A DNA stretch of 64,000 nucleotides from Salipiger marinus (GTDB taxonomy: Bacteria > Pseudomonadota > Alphaproteobacteria > Rhodobacterales > Rhodobacteraceae). The translations under genes and the position numbers were made by a program. The stretch's first letter is position 1; each line of letters opens with the position of its first letter. Shown here one piece after another: positions 24,497-32,919 of the stretch. Below the pieces are notes generated by a model. That model worked only from the letters and a program-made list of their open reading frames with translations, did no database searches and was not told the origin of the DNA. The DNA lies in the NCBI RefSeq assembly GCF_900100085.1, contig NZ_FNEJ01000015.1, positions 1 through 64,000 on the forward strand, written 5' to 3'.

Positions 24497-25458
24497 GCCG
24501 CCCCGGTCAGGCGCGGATCCATCCGCCGCGCCAGCGCATCGGCCAGAAGGTTGCCGGAGGACACCACCAGCGCCGTCAGCAGCGCGATCGCCATCAGCAG
24601 CGGCACATCGCCTTTCAGCCCCGCCTCCACCGTGGCGCGGCCCAGCCCCGGCCATGCAAAGACCTGTTCGGCCAGAACCGAGCCGCCGATGATCTCTCCG
24701 GTGGCGGCAAAAAGGGCTGCAAGTGCGGGCAGCCCGGCATTGCGCGCGGCGTGGCGCAGCAGGATGTCGGGCAGGCCTGCCCCCTGCGCACGGGCCAGCA
24801 GCACATAGTCCGAGGCCAGAACCTCGATCACCTTCATGCGGGTGTGCAGCGCGATCTGCGCCACGCCGAACAGCGTGAGCACCGCCAGCGGCAGCGCCAG
24901 ATGCGCCAGACGCTGGCCCGGCGTCACCTCGTCGGGGGGCAGGCCGATGGGCCCCGCGCAGCAGACCGGCGCCCAGCCCAGAGTGACCGCGAAGAGCGCG
25001 AGCGCCAGCATCCCCAGCCAGAAGGTCGGCGTGGCTGCCAGCAGATAGCACCAGAGCCGGATGACCCGGTCGGGCCAGCGGCCTTCGGTGGCGCCCGCGA
25101 CCAGCCCCAGCGCAAAGCCAAGCAGCCCCGACAGCGCCCATGCGAGCCCGGTCAGCGCCAGCGAGGCCAGCCCGCGCTCTGCCAGAACCTGCGTCACCGG
25201 CGCGTTATAGGCGGTGCTGTGCCCGGCATTGCCCGTCAGCAGCTGCCCGGCCCATCGCAGGAACTGCGTGGCGGGCGACTGGTCCAGCCCCCATGCGGCG
25301 GCGATCTGCGCGGTCTGTTCGGGGCCGACCCGCGCCATGGCGGGCCCCAGATAGGCGGTGACCGGATCCACCGGCGAGGCCTTCATCATGGCAAAGACCG
25401 CCAGCGCCACGACGGTCAGCAGCAGCACCTGCCGCGCGAGAAGCCGCAGCGCCCGCAT
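24493..25458 (-). CDS. nikB: Nickel ABC transporter permease, NikB type
   Basis: The 321-residue membrane protein shows the NikB/DppB layout: an N-terminal helix, DPVTAYLGP, a periplasmic region, TPTFWLGMLALALFAV, and the EAA loop SDYVLLARAQGAGLPDILLRH, ending with LLADALARRMDPRLTGAA. Six membrane segments are expected. I chose the ATG at 25458, two bases after the nikA stop; an in-frame ATG at 25482 inside nikA is possible, and neither has a clear ribosome binding site, suggesting coupling to nikA. Confidence 0.8.
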   Translation of the reverse strand: MRALRLLARQVLLLTVVALAVFAMMKASPVDPVTAYLGPAMARVGPEQTAQIAAAWGLDQSPATQFLRWAGQLLTGNAGHSTAYNAPVTQVLAERGLASLALTGLAWALSGLLGFALGLVAGATEGRWPDRVIRLWCYLLAATPTFWLGMLALALFAVTLGWAPVCCAGPIGLPPDEVTPGQRLAHLALPLAVLTLFGVAQIALHTRMKVIEVLASDYVLLARAQGAGLPDILLRHAARNAGLPALAALFAATGEIIGGSVLAEQVFAWPGLGRATVEAGLKGDVPLLMAIALLTALVVSSGNLLADALARRMDPRLTGAA

Positions 25459-25460
25459 GA

Positions 25461-26996
25461 TCAGTCGCAGGTCCAGCGCCATTGCGCCAGCGTCGCGGTG
25501 ACGGGCCAGCCATGGCCATGCGGTTCGATCTGCGTCTGCCCCAGATCCAGGCAAGGATTGGCGAAATAGACATGATCCAGATTGACCAGCCACGCCCAGG
25601 CATTGTCCCCCGCCAGCCCGTATTGCGCCGCCGCCTCGGCCCAGATCGGGAAGGAGGCTTCGAGGCTGGGGGCGGCCTGCGCTTCGGCAAAAAGCTGCTC
25701 TACCTGCGGGTTGGCGTAGAAGCCGGGGTTCATGTAGCCGACCCCGCCCAGACCGGCGGCATAAAGGCTGTAAAGCTGAAACGGCGAATGGCTGCCGAAG
25801 CCGAAGATCACCGGTTCGGCATGCATCACCCGTTCGATGCTGTCCCAGCTGCCGCCCTTGGGCGTGGCCTCGATCCCCAAGGGGCGCAGCAGTTCGGCCA
25901 CGGTTTCGGCCAGTGCCTGCCGGGTGGGATCGGAGGCAGGGTAATGGACCGGGAAGGCGGCGCGCTGGCCGTCCTTGGCGCGGATGCCATCTGCGGCGGG
26001 GATCCAGCCCGCCTGCTCCAGAAGCTGCCGCGCCGCCGCGGGGTCGGGGGTTATGCGGTCCTTGGGCCCTGCCCATGGCAGACCGTCGGCGGGGCCAAAG
26101 GCGGGCGTGCCATGGCCGTTCAGCGCCACATCTACCACCAGATCGCGGTCGAGGCCCAGATTGATCGCACGCCGCACCGCCGGGTCGGAGGTGACGGCAT
26201 GGCCCACGCGCCGCCCCGCCTCGTCGCGCGGCGGCGGGAAGGGCAGGCTCAGCCCGCGATTGTCCACCGTGCGCGCTGTCACGGCGTGGAACCCCTCGGG
26301 CCGCGCATCGGCCAGCTGCGCGGGCACCGAGACCAGATGCACCGCCCCCGCCCGCGCCGCCGCGAGCCCGGCATCGGCGCCGGTGAACAGGAAGGTCAGC
26401 CGGTCAAAGGCGCCGGGCGTGCCGTGATAGGCCGGGTTGCGTTCGACGATCAGCTGCTCGCCCTCGGTCCACGACACCATCCGGTAGGGGCCGCTGCCCA
26501 CCGGCGCGCGGCCATAATCCGGGCCGTAGCTGGCGGCAGGCACGATGCCGAGCGTGTAGAAGGTTTCGGCAAAGGTGATCCACGGGCGGCTCAGGGTGAT
26601 CTGCAGATGGTGATCGTCCAGCGCCCGGGCCTGCACCATCACGCTCAGGTCATGGGCGCCGGGCGCGCGCTTGGCCTGTTCATAGGTGAAGGCCACGTCA
26701 TGGGCGGTCAGCGGCGTGCCGTCGGAAAACCGCAGATCCGGGCGCAGCGAGATGGTCCATGTCAGCCGGTCCTGCGACAGATCCCAGTCTGTGGCCAGAT
26801 CGGGCACGGTGGCCAGATCCGCATCGCGCCGCAGCAGGGTGGACTGGAAGAGCGGCGTGCCATAGCTGCCCCAGCCCAGCACCGGATCAAAGCCCGTGTC
26901 CGGCTCGCCGCCAAGCGCCAGCACCAGATCGGGCGCGGCCTGAACCGGGGCGCATCCCAGCAGCAGGGCGGCCGCCGCCGCGCGGATCGGTGTCAT
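25461..26996 (-). CDS. nikA: Nickel/peptide-type ABC transporter solute-binding protein, NikA type
   Basis: The 511-residue protein belongs to the family 5 extracellular solute-binding proteins (SBP_bac_5): signal peptide (cleavage near VQAAP), VLALGGEPDTGFDPVLGWGS, TWTISLRPDLRFSDGTPLTAHD, APVGSGPYRMVSW and GGSWDSIERVMHAEPVIFGF. The start at 26996 follows GAGGGGA and gives a proper signal peptide; the longer frame runs through the NikR operator. The dipeptide/nickel families are hard to separate by sequence, but the NikR box upstream and nikR next door favour nickel (free or as a small chelate). Confidence 0.8.
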   Translation of the reverse strand: MTPIRAAAAALLLGCAPVQAAPDLVLALGGEPDTGFDPVLGWGSYGTPLFQSTLLRRDADLATVPDLATDWDLSQDRLTWTISLRPDLRFSDGTPLTAHDVAFTYEQAKRAPGAHDLSVMVQARALDDHHLQITLSRPWITFAETFYTLGIVPAASYGPDYGRAPVGSGPYRMVSWTEGEQLIVERNPAYHGTPGAFDRLTFLFTGADAGLAAARAGAVHLVSVPAQLADARPEGFHAVTARTVDNRGLSLPFPPPRDEAGRRVGHAVTSDPAVRRAINLGLDRDLVVDVALNGHGTPAFGPADGLPWAGPKDRITPDPAAARQLLEQAGWIPAADGIRAKDGQRAAFPVHYPASDPTRQALAETVAELLRPLGIEATPKGGSWDSIERVMHAEPVIFGFGSHSPFQLYSLYAAGLGGVGYMNPGFYANPQVEQLFAEAQAAPSLEASFPIWAEAAAQYGLAGDNAWAWLVNLDHVYFANPCLDLGQTQIEPHGHGWPVTATLAQWRWTCD

Positions 26997-27010
26997 CTGC
27001 CTGTCCCCTC

Positions 27011-27038
27011 GTATGACATATTTTCGAAATCCGCATAC
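27011..27038. promoter_or_regulatory. NikR operator, near consensus
   Basis: GTATGA (27011-27016) is followed by exactly 16 bases and GCATAC (27033-27038). The Escherichia coli NikR operator is GTATGA-N16-TCATAC, so only one base differs. It lies 15 bases upstream of the nikA start and 113 bases upstream of nikR, a position suited to repression of nikA and possibly nikR. Confidence 0.85.
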
Positions 27039-27150
27039 CGTTGATCTTTGCCCCCCGCAATGGCAGGGCTTGCGGCGCGTGGGCGAGGGCGGCAAAAATC
27101 GGATGGCGGCAGCAGGGCTGCCCGGATCGCAGGCACAGACCGGAGGCACC

Positions 27151-27573
27151 ATGCAGCGCGTGACCGTGACGCTCGACGATGATCTGATGGCGGAGCTTGA
27201 CGCGCTGATGGCCGCGCGCGGCTACCAGAACCGGTCAGAGGCCATCCGCGACATGGCCCGCGCCGGGCTGGCCCGCGCCCGCACCGAGGCCGCCCCCGAT
27301 GCGCCCTGCGTCGCGGCGCTGGTCTATACCTATGACCACCGCGCGCGGGAGGTGGCGCGGCAGCTGACCTCGGCGCATCATGACCATCCCGATCTGGCGG
27401 TCTCCTCGCTGCATGTGCATCTGGACCATGACACCTGTCTGGAAGTGTCGATCCTGAAAGGGCAGGTGGCCGAGGTGCGGCATTTCACCGATCACCTCGT
27501 GTCGCGTCGCAATGTCCAGAACGGCGAGGTGGTGATCATCCCGGTGCCCCAGCGCGGCAGCGCCGGGGCCTGA
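27151..27573 (+). CDS. nikR: Nickel-responsive transcriptional regulator NikR
   Basis: The 140-residue protein has the ribbon-helix-helix start (QRVTVTLDDDLMAELDALMA, RSEAIRDMARAGL) and the ACT-like metal domain with the nickel ligands: His in SAHHDHPDL, SSLHVHLDHDTCLEVS (H-x-H and Cys). Ligand set (His, His, His, Cys) is complete. GGAGGCACC precedes the start at 27151. NikR with bound nickel represses the nik transporter; here the operator lies in the divergent gap. Nine bases separate its stop from the convergent cobO stop. Confidence 0.95.
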   Translation: MQRVTVTLDDDLMAELDALMAARGYQNRSEAIRDMARAGLARARTEAAPDAPCVAALVYTYDHRAREVARQLTSAHHDHPDLAVSSLHVHLDHDTCLEVSILKGQVAEVRHFTDHLVSRRNVQNGEVVIIPVPQRGSAGA

Positions 27574-27582
27574 GCGCCGGGA

Positions 27583-28197
27583 TCAGAATTCCACGCCCTT
27601 CTGCGCCTTGATGCCGTCGCGGAACGGGTGCTTGAGCAGCGTCATCTCTGTCACCAGATCGGCGGCTTCGATCAGTTCCGGCTTGGCGTTGCGCCCGGTC
27701 AGGCAGACATGGGTCATCTGCGGCTTGCGGGTCAGCAGGAAATCCACCACCTCGTCGATGTCCAGATAGTCGTAGCGCAGCGCGATGTTGATCTCGTCCA
27801 GCAGCACGAAGCGGATCTCGGGATCAAGGATCTGCTCCTGCGCGATCTCCCAGCCGCGCCGGGCGGCGGCGATGTCGCGCTCGCGGTCCTGCGTGTCCCA
27901 GGTGAAACCCTCGCCCGAGACGAAGAAGCGGCATTCCCCGGCAAAGCGGTTGCGCAGCATCTCGGCCTCGCCGGTGACCCATGTGCCCTTGATGAACTGC
28001 ACCACCGCGCAGGGCATCCCGTGGCCGATGCAGCGCAGGATCATCCCGAAGCCGGAGGAGGATTTGCCCTTGCCCGATCCGGTATGCACCATGATCAGAC
28101 CTTTCTCCTCTGTCTTGGTTTCCATCATGCGGTCGCGCGCGGCCTTGATGCGGCGCATCTTTTCGGCGTGACGGGTGTTGAGATCGTCTTCGGTCAT
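27583..28197 (-). CDS. cobO: Corrinoid adenosyltransferase (cob(I)yrinic acid a,c-diamide adenosyltransferase)
   Basis: The 204-residue protein has the CobA/CobO P-loop VHTGSGKGKSSSGFGM, the FIKGTWVTGEAEMLR segment, the Walker B-like RFVLLDEINIALRYDYLD and the late HVCLTGRNAKPELIEAADLVTEM. It transfers the adenosyl group of ATP to the cobalt of cobyrinic acid diamide or cobalamin. The start at 28197 follows AAGGAC and gives the family's normal N-terminus (RHAEKMRRIKAARDRMM). It stands alone here rather than in a cob gene cluster. I could not find the core of a cobalamin riboswitch upstream. Confidence 0.95.
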   Translation of the reverse strand: MTEDDLNTRHAEKMRRIKAARDRMMETKTEEKGLIMVHTGSGKGKSSSGFGMILRCIGHGMPCAVVQFIKGTWVTGEAEMLRNRFAGECRFFVSGEGFTWDTQDRERDIAAARRGWEIAQEQILDPEIRFVLLDEINIALRYDYLDIDEVVDFLLTRKPQMTHVCLTGRNAKPELIEAADLVTEMTLLKHPFRDGIKAQKGVEF

Positions 28198-28285
28198 GGG
28201 CGGTCCTTGATCTGGCTGGGGGATGCGGCATCGCTGCGGCATCCGGTCCCGCCCGGTGTAAACCGCCGGGGCGCGCCAGACCAGC

Positions 28286-28323
28286 GCCCAAGTTTTGGGC
28301 ACACAGCCCGGGGCAGGGCCCCG
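28286..28323. other. Two adjacent hairpins between cobO and nasT
   Basis: GCCCAA-GTT-TTGGGC (28286-28300) and CGGGGC-AGG-GCCCCG (28309-28323) are perfect inverted repeats with six-base arms. They fall in the 197-base divergent gap. They may shape the cobO leader RNA or be protein sites; no T-run or known box goes with them. Confidence 0.35.
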
Positions 28324-28394
28324 CAGCCCGCGCCGCGGCGCAGGACGGGCCGGTGCCGCTTGTGGAGCTGCGGCCCACGCGCCATGGATCGGCC

Positions 28395-28979
28395 ATGACA
28401 TCAAAGCTGACAGTTGTGGTGGTCGAGGAAGACCGGGACCGGGCGCTCGCCATCGTGGACGCGCTGAAGGACAGCTGCGACTGCGATCTGTTCGTCATCG
28501 GCACCACCTCGGGTCTGGCGCGGCGCATCGCGGCCCATGCGCCCGATGTGGTGCTGATCGATGTCGACAACCCCACCCGCGACATGCTGGAGGAACTGAC
28601 GCTGGCTTCCGGCCCGCTGGAGCGGCCCGTGGCGATGTTCGTGTCGCGCGCGGCGGGCGGTCTGGCGCAGGCCGCGATCGAGGCGGGGGTGTCGGCCTAT
28701 GTGGTGGACGGGCTGAAACCGGAACGGCTGCTGCCGGTGCTGGAGGTGACCATCGCGCGCTTCCGCATGTTCCGGCAGATGCGCATCGAACTGGCCGAAA
28801 CCCGCCGCGCGCTGGAGGAACGCAAGGTCATCGACCGCGCCAAGGGGCTGCTGATGAAGGCCAAGGGCATCGACGAGGATGCGGCCTATGCGCTGCTGCG
28901 CCGCACCGCGATGGATCAGGGCCGCCGCGTGGCCGAGGTGGCCGAAGCGCTGGTCACCGCCTCGGGGCTGCTGCGATGA
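28395..28979 (+). CDS. nasT: ANTAR-domain antiterminator NasT
   Basis: The 194-residue protein has a receiver-like domain (about 1-125; VVVVEEDRDRALAIVDALKD, DVVLIDVDNPTRDML) and a C-terminal ANTAR RNA-binding domain (about 130-190; RRALEERKVIDRAKGLLMKA, KGIDEDAAYALLRRTAMDQG). The phospho-acceptor region reads DVDNPTRD, with no ordinary phosphorelay partner gene nearby; NasT is controlled by binding NasS instead. When released by nitrate or nitrite it binds tandem hairpins in the leader of the nitrate genes and prevents termination. It overlaps nasS by ATGA. The start at 28395 gives the family's normal beginning. Confidence 0.9.
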   Translation: MTSKLTVVVVEEDRDRALAIVDALKDSCDCDLFVIGTTSGLARRIAAHAPDVVLIDVDNPTRDMLEELTLASGPLERPVAMFVSRAAGGLAQAAIEAGVSAYVVDGLKPERLLPVLEVTIARFRMFRQMRIELAETRRALEERKVIDRAKGLLMKAKGIDEDAAYALLRRTAMDQGRRVAEVAEALVTASGLLR

Positions 28980-30151
28980 GACCGGTTCCGCTGCCGGTCG
29001 CCTATATGCCGCTGGTCGATGCGGCGCCGCTGATCATCGCGCAGGAGATGGGCTTTGCCGAGGCCGAGGGCATCGCGCTTGATCTGGTGGCGGCGCCCTC
29101 GTGGTCCTCGGTCCGCGACATGCTGGCTTTTGGCCGGGTGGATGCGGCGCATCTGCTGTCGCCGGTGCCGGTGGCCATGGCCATGGGGCTGGGCGGGGTC
29201 AGCACCCCCGTCTCCGCCGTGTCGGTGCTGTCGGTCAATGGCAATGTGATCGGTGTGGGCCGCGCGCTGGAACAGGCGCTGCGGGCGCAGGGCTTCGGCT
29301 TCGATTTTGCCGATGCGCGGGCGGCGGCCGCGGCGCTGGCGGCGGTGGCCGAGGGGCCCATCGTCTTTGGCGTGCCCTTTCCGTTTTCCATGCATGTGGA
29401 GCTGCTGCGCTACTGGGTCGAGCATACGGCGCTGGCGGGCTGCGGCATCGACATCCGCACCGTGCCGCCGCCGCTGATGGCGCAGGCGCTGGCCGAGGGC
29501 GATGTGGACGCGTTCTGCGTGGGCGAGCCGTGGGGATCGGTCGCGGTGGAACAGGGCGCGGGCGCGCTGCTGCTGCCGGGCCGCGCCATCTGGGCCTTTG
29601 CCCCGGAAAAGGTGCTGGCGGTGCGCACCGACTGGGCCGAGACCGAACCGCATCTGCTGGGCCGCCTGATGCGGGCGGTGTGGAAGGCCGGGCGCTGGCT
29701 GTCCCATCCAGAAAGCCGCACCACCACCGCCGAGATCCTGTCGCGCCCCGACTGGCTGGGCGTGCCCGCCGAAGTGATCGACCGGGCGCTGTCGGCGCGG
29801 TTCATCATCTCGGGGCGGGCCGAGCAGCGGCAGGTGGCGGGGTTTGTCGGCTTCCATCAGGGGGCGGCGAGCTTTCCGTGGCGCAGTCAGGCGCGCTGGA
29901 TCGGCGACCGGCTGGCGCTGGCGCAGGGCCTGCCGCGGGGTGCTGCGCGCGATCTGGGGGCGGCGGTGTTCCGCAGCGATCTCTACCGCGCGCATATGGC
30001 GGAAACCGATGCCGATCTGCCCGGCGCTTCGGAAAAGCTGGAGGGCGCGATTCGCCATCCCACCGCCATCGCGTCGCAGAAGGGCCAGCTGAGCCTGCTG
30101 CAGGACGCGTTTTTTGATGGCCGCATTTTTGACCCCAGCCGCATCGACTGA
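28976..30151 (+). CDS. nasS: Cytoplasmic nitrate sensor NasS
   Basis: The 391-residue protein is related to the nitrate-binding proteins NrtA/CmpA (YMPLVDAAPLIIAQEMGFAE, AHLLSPVPVAMAMGLGG, AEGDVDAFCVGEPWGSVAVE, and a FRSDLYR-like end) but has no signal peptide, so it stays in the cytoplasm. NasS sequesters NasT in the absence of nitrate and releases it when nitrate binds. The gene overlaps nasT by four bases. It is followed by a hairpin with T-run and then the long leader of the nrt-nir-nas operon. Confidence 0.9.
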   Translation: MRPVPLPVAYMPLVDAAPLIIAQEMGFAEAEGIALDLVAAPSWSSVRDMLAFGRVDAAHLLSPVPVAMAMGLGGVSTPVSAVSVLSVNGNVIGVGRALEQALRAQGFGFDFADARAAAAALAAVAEGPIVFGVPFPFSMHVELLRYWVEHTALAGCGIDIRTVPPPLMAQALAEGDVDAFCVGEPWGSVAVEQGAGALLLPGRAIWAFAPEKVLAVRTDWAETEPHLLGRLMRAVWKAGRWLSHPESRTTTAEILSRPDWLGVPAEVIDRALSARFIISGRAEQRQVAGFVGFHQGAASFPWRSQARWIGDRLALAQGLPRGAARDLGAAVFRSDLYRAHMAETDADLPGASEKLEGAIRHPTAIASQKGQLSLLQDAFFDGRIFDPSRID

Positions 30152-30165
30152 CTAATTTCCGGGCG

Positions 30166-30190
30166 CCCCGCCGCGCAGGCCGGGGTTTTT
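30166..30190 (+). terminator. Terminator after nasTS
   Basis: CCCCG (30166-30170) and CGGGG (30181-30185), with further partial CC/GG pairing inside, are followed by TTTTT (30186-30190). It lies 15 bases after the nasS stop and separates the regulator genes from the nitrate operon leader. Confidence 0.65.
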
Positions 30191-30258
30191 GCCGGAAACG
30201 GCCGCCAAGGGGCCGCTTTCCTGTTTGCCCGACGCTGCTTTGCGGCATGATGAGGACA

Positions 30259-30368
30259 GCGGCCTGCAATGGCGTGGGCCGCGCCGAATTTTCCCGATGA
30301 CAGGGATACCTGAGCAAGGTCGCTCGCGCTCCGCCGGACCCCCGGTCGGATGTGCAGCGGCCTTTTTT
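30259..30368 (+). ncRNA. Predicted NasT-responsive leader with tandem hairpins and terminator
   Basis: Four structures follow one another. GCGGCC-N12-GGCCGC (30259-30282) ends close to AATTTT. Two small hairpins only one base apart come next: TCCC-GATGACA-GGGA (30292-30306) and ACCT-GAGCA-AGGT (30308-30320). Then CCGGACC-CCC-GGTCGG (30334-30349, one bulge) is followed by GCGGCC and TTTTTT (30363-30368). Known ANTAR targets are two short tandem stem-loops upstream of a terminator, so the middle pair is the best candidate NasT site. The loops do not plainly match the published hexaloop rule, so the fold needs testing. The leader runs about 225 bases from the nasTS terminator to nrtA. Confidence 0.5.
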
Positions 30369-30387
30369 GCGTTTTGCGCCCCCCTTC

Positions 30388-30404
30388 CGGCCCTTTGGCC
30401 GTTT
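30388..30404 (+). other. Small hairpin just upstream of nrtA
   Basis: CGGCC-CTTT-GGCCG followed by TTT sits immediately before the AAAGGA ribosome binding site of nrtA. It may modulate translation or be a second weak terminator of the leader. Confidence 0.3.
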
Positions 30405-30418
30405 CGAAAGGACAGATG

Positions 30419-31786
30419 ATGAAGACCCTGCTTCTCGTATGTGCCACGACCAGCGCGCTGGCGGGCCCCGCCACGGCCCAGATGCTTGATCTGGAAAAGG
30501 ATGAGCTGACCTTCGGCTTCATCAAGCTGACCGATATGGCCCCGCTCGCCGTGGCCTATGAAAAAGGCTATTTCCTGGACGAGGGGCTGTTTGTCACGCT
30601 GCAGGCGCAGGCCAACTGGAAGGTGCTGCTGGATGGCGTGATCGGCGGGCAGCTGGACGGCGCGCATATGCTGGCCGGTCAGCCGCTGGCCGCCACCATC
30701 GGCTTTGGCACCAAGGCGCATATCGTCACGCCGTTTTCCATGGACCTGAACGGCAACGGCATCACCGTGTCGAACGAGGTCTGGGAAAAGATGCTGCCGC
30801 ATGTGCCGAAACAGGCAGATGGCCGTCCGCAGCACCCGATCAGCGCCGAGGCGCTGGCGCCGGTGGTCGATGGCTTCCGCGCCGAAGGCCGGCCCTTCAA
30901 CATGGGCATGGTGTTTCCGGTCTCCACCCATAATTACGAACTGCGCTACTGGCTGGCGGCGGGCGGGCTCAATCCCGGCTATTACAGCCCCGACAACATC
31001 TCCGGCCAGATCGCGGCGGATGTGCTGCTGTCGGTGACGCCGCCGCCGCAGATGCCCGCCACGCTGGAGGCAGGCACCATCAACGGCTATTCGGTGGGCG
31101 AGCCGTGGAACCAGCAGGCGGTGTTCAAGGGCATCGGCGTGCCGGTCATCACCGACACCCAGATCTGGAAGAACAACCCCGAAAAGGTCTTCGGCATCAC
31201 CGCCGAGTTTGCCGAAGCGTATCCCAACACCACGCTGGCCCTGACCAAGGCGCTGATCCGCGCCGCGATCTGGCTGGACGAGAACGACAATGCCAACCGC
31301 GCCGAGGCGGTGGAGATGCTGGCGCGGCCCGAATATGTGGGCGCCGATGCCGAGGTGATCGCCAATTCCATGACCGGCTTTTTCGAATTCGAAAAAGGCG
31401 ACCGCCGCGACATCCCCGATTTCAACGTGTTCTTCCGCTACAACGCCACCTATCCGTTCTATTCGGATGCCATCTGGTATCTGACCCAGATGCGCCGCTG
31501 GGGCCAGATCGCCGAGGCGATGCCCGACCAGTGGTATCATGACACCGCCGAAAGCGTTTACCGGCCCGACATCTATCTGCAGGCCGCGCGGATGCTGGTG
31601 GACGAGGGGCTTGCCCCCGAGGACGGCTTTCCGTGGGACAGCGACGGCTACAAGGCGCCGACACCTGCCGCCGACATCATCGACGCCATCCCCTATGACG
31701 GCCGCGCGCCCAATGCCTATCTGGACAGCCTGCCGATCGGGCTGAAGGGCGCGCAGGTCGTGGTGGGCAACGAGGTGCAGGGCTGA
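30419..31786 (+). CDS. nrtA: Nitrate ABC transporter substrate-binding protein
   Basis: The 455-residue protein has a signal peptide (cleavage near TAQM) and the NrtA/NasF fold: [59 protein letters not shown] and [20 protein letters not shown]. It captures nitrate or nitrite in the periplasm. Two ATGs stand in tandem at 30416 and 30419; I chose the second because it lies six bases after AAAGGA, the first only three. First gene of the nrt-nir-nas operon, expressed when NasT overrides the leader terminator. Confidence 0.9.
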   Translation: MKTLLLVCATTSALAGPATAQMLDLEKDELTFGFIKLTDMAPLAVAYEKGYFLDEGLFVTLQAQANWKVLLDGVIGGQLDGAHMLAGQPLAATIGFGTKAHIVTPFSMDLNGNGITVSNEVWEKMLPHVPKQADGRPQHPISAEALAPVVDGFRAEGRPFNMGMVFPVSTHNYELRYWLAAGGLNPGYYSPDNISGQIAADVLLSVTPPPQMPATLEAGTINGYSVGEPWNQQAVFKGIGVPVITDTQIWKNNPEKVFGITAEFAEAYPNTTLALTKALIRAAIWLDENDNANRAEAVEMLARPEYVGADAEVIANSMTGFFEFEKGDRRDIPDFNVFFRYNATYPFYSDAIWYLTQMRRWGQIAEAMPDQWYHDTAESVYRPDIYLQAARMLVDEGLAPEDGFPWDSDGYKAPTPAADIIDAIPYDGRAPNAYLDSLPIGLKGAQVVVGNEVQG

Positions 31787-31831
31787 TCCCGCCCCGCGCC
31801 GCTTTCCCCTCCTCCTGACGAAAGGCACCCC

Positions 31832-32914
31832 ATGACCACCGTGGACCCCAATTTCGCCCCCTCCGCCACCCGCGACGCCCGCCGCGCCCGGCTTTTCACC
31901 CGCATCGCCACCGCCGACCGCTGGTTCCGCGTGCTGGGGCTGGCATGGATCACCCCGCTGCTGCGCGCCGCAGCCGGCGACAACCCGCGCGGCCAGCTGT
32001 CCGAGATCTGGCGGCTGCTGCTGGTGCCGCTGCTGGCCATCGCCCTGTTCCTGCTGGCATGGGGCGTGCTGGCGCCCAAGGTGCAGACCTCGCTGGGGGC
32101 GGTGCCCGGTCCGGCGCAGGTCTGGGCCGAGGCGCAAGTGCTGCATCAGGATGCGCAGGCCAAGGCGGCGCAGCAGGCCAAGTTCGAAACCATGGTGGAG
32201 GCCCGCAACCAGAAGCTGATCGAGGCGGGCCGCCCCGAGGAGGTCAAGCAGATCGCCTATACCGGCGCGCCCAGCTATTACGACCAGATCGGCACCTCGA
32301 TCCGCACGGTGTTCTTCGGCTTCGTGGTGGCGACGCTGGTGGCGGTGCCCTTGGGCATCCTTGCCGGGCTGTCCCCCACCGCCAATGCCGCGCTGAACCC
32401 GCTGATCCAGATCTTCAAGCCGGTCTCGCCGCTGGCATGGCTGCCCATCGTGACCATGGTGGTCTCGGCGGTCTATGCCACGCAGGATGGCTGGCTGTCG
32501 AAGTCCTTTCTGATCTCGGCCATCACCGTGACGCTCTGTTCGCTGTGGCCGACGCTGATCAACACGGCGCTTGGCGTCGCCTCCATCGACCGGGATCTGG
32601 TGGCGGTGTCCAAGGTGCTGAAGATGTCCACATGGGCCAAGATCACCCGGCTGGTGCTGCCCTCGGCGCTGCCGCTGATCTTTACCGGGCTGCGGCTGAG
32701 CCTTGGCGTGGGCTGGATGGTGCTGATCGCGGCGGAGATGCTGGCGCAGAATCCGGGGCTGGGCAAATTTGTCTGGGACGAGTTCCAGAACGGATCCTCC
32801 TCCAGCCTCGCGCGGATCATGGTGGCGGTGCTGACCATCGGCCTCATCGGCTTCCTGCTTGATCGGGTGATGTTCGCGCTGCAGCAGCTTTTCACCTTCT
32901 CGAACAACCGGTGA
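31832..32914 (+). CDS. nrtB: Nitrate ABC transporter permease
   Basis: The 360-residue membrane protein has a long N-terminal cytoplasmic part, a first helix (LLAIALFLLAWGVLAP) and the permease domain from about 155, with SIRTVFFGFVVATLVAVPLG, LIQIFKPVSPLAWLPIVTMV and the EAA loop VLKMSTWAKITRLVLPSALP. It forms the nitrate channel. It is 45 bases after nrtA, preceded by GACGAAAGG, and its stop lies five bases before the ATPase start. Confidence 0.9.
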   Translation: MTTVDPNFAPSATRDARRARLFTRIATADRWFRVLGLAWITPLLRAAAGDNPRGQLSEIWRLLLVPLLAIALFLLAWGVLAPKVQTSLGAVPGPAQVWAEAQVLHQDAQAKAAQQAKFETMVEARNQKLIEAGRPEEVKQIAYTGAPSYYDQIGTSIRTVFFGFVVATLVAVPLGILAGLSPTANAALNPLIQIFKPVSPLAWLPIVTMVVSAVYATQDGWLSKSFLISAITVTLCSLWPTLINTALGVASIDRDLVAVSKVLKMSTWAKITRLVLPSALPLIFTGLRLSLGVGWMVLIAAEMLAQNPGLGKFVWDEFQNGSSSSLARIMVAVLTIGLIGFLLDRVMFALQQLFTFSNNR

Positions 32915-32919
32915 GCGCC

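Noticed and set aside
28198-28394. Possible cobalamin riboswitch ahead of cobO
   Set aside because: The minus strand has AGCCAG followed by GACCGCC near the cobO start, faintly like a B12 box, but extra bases interrupt it and the conserved riboswitch core is not found upstream.
28295-30117. Long alternative plus-strand frames over nasT and nasS
   Set aside because: Gly/Ala/Arg-rich shadow frames; the nasT and nasS frames show family motifs and coupled starts.
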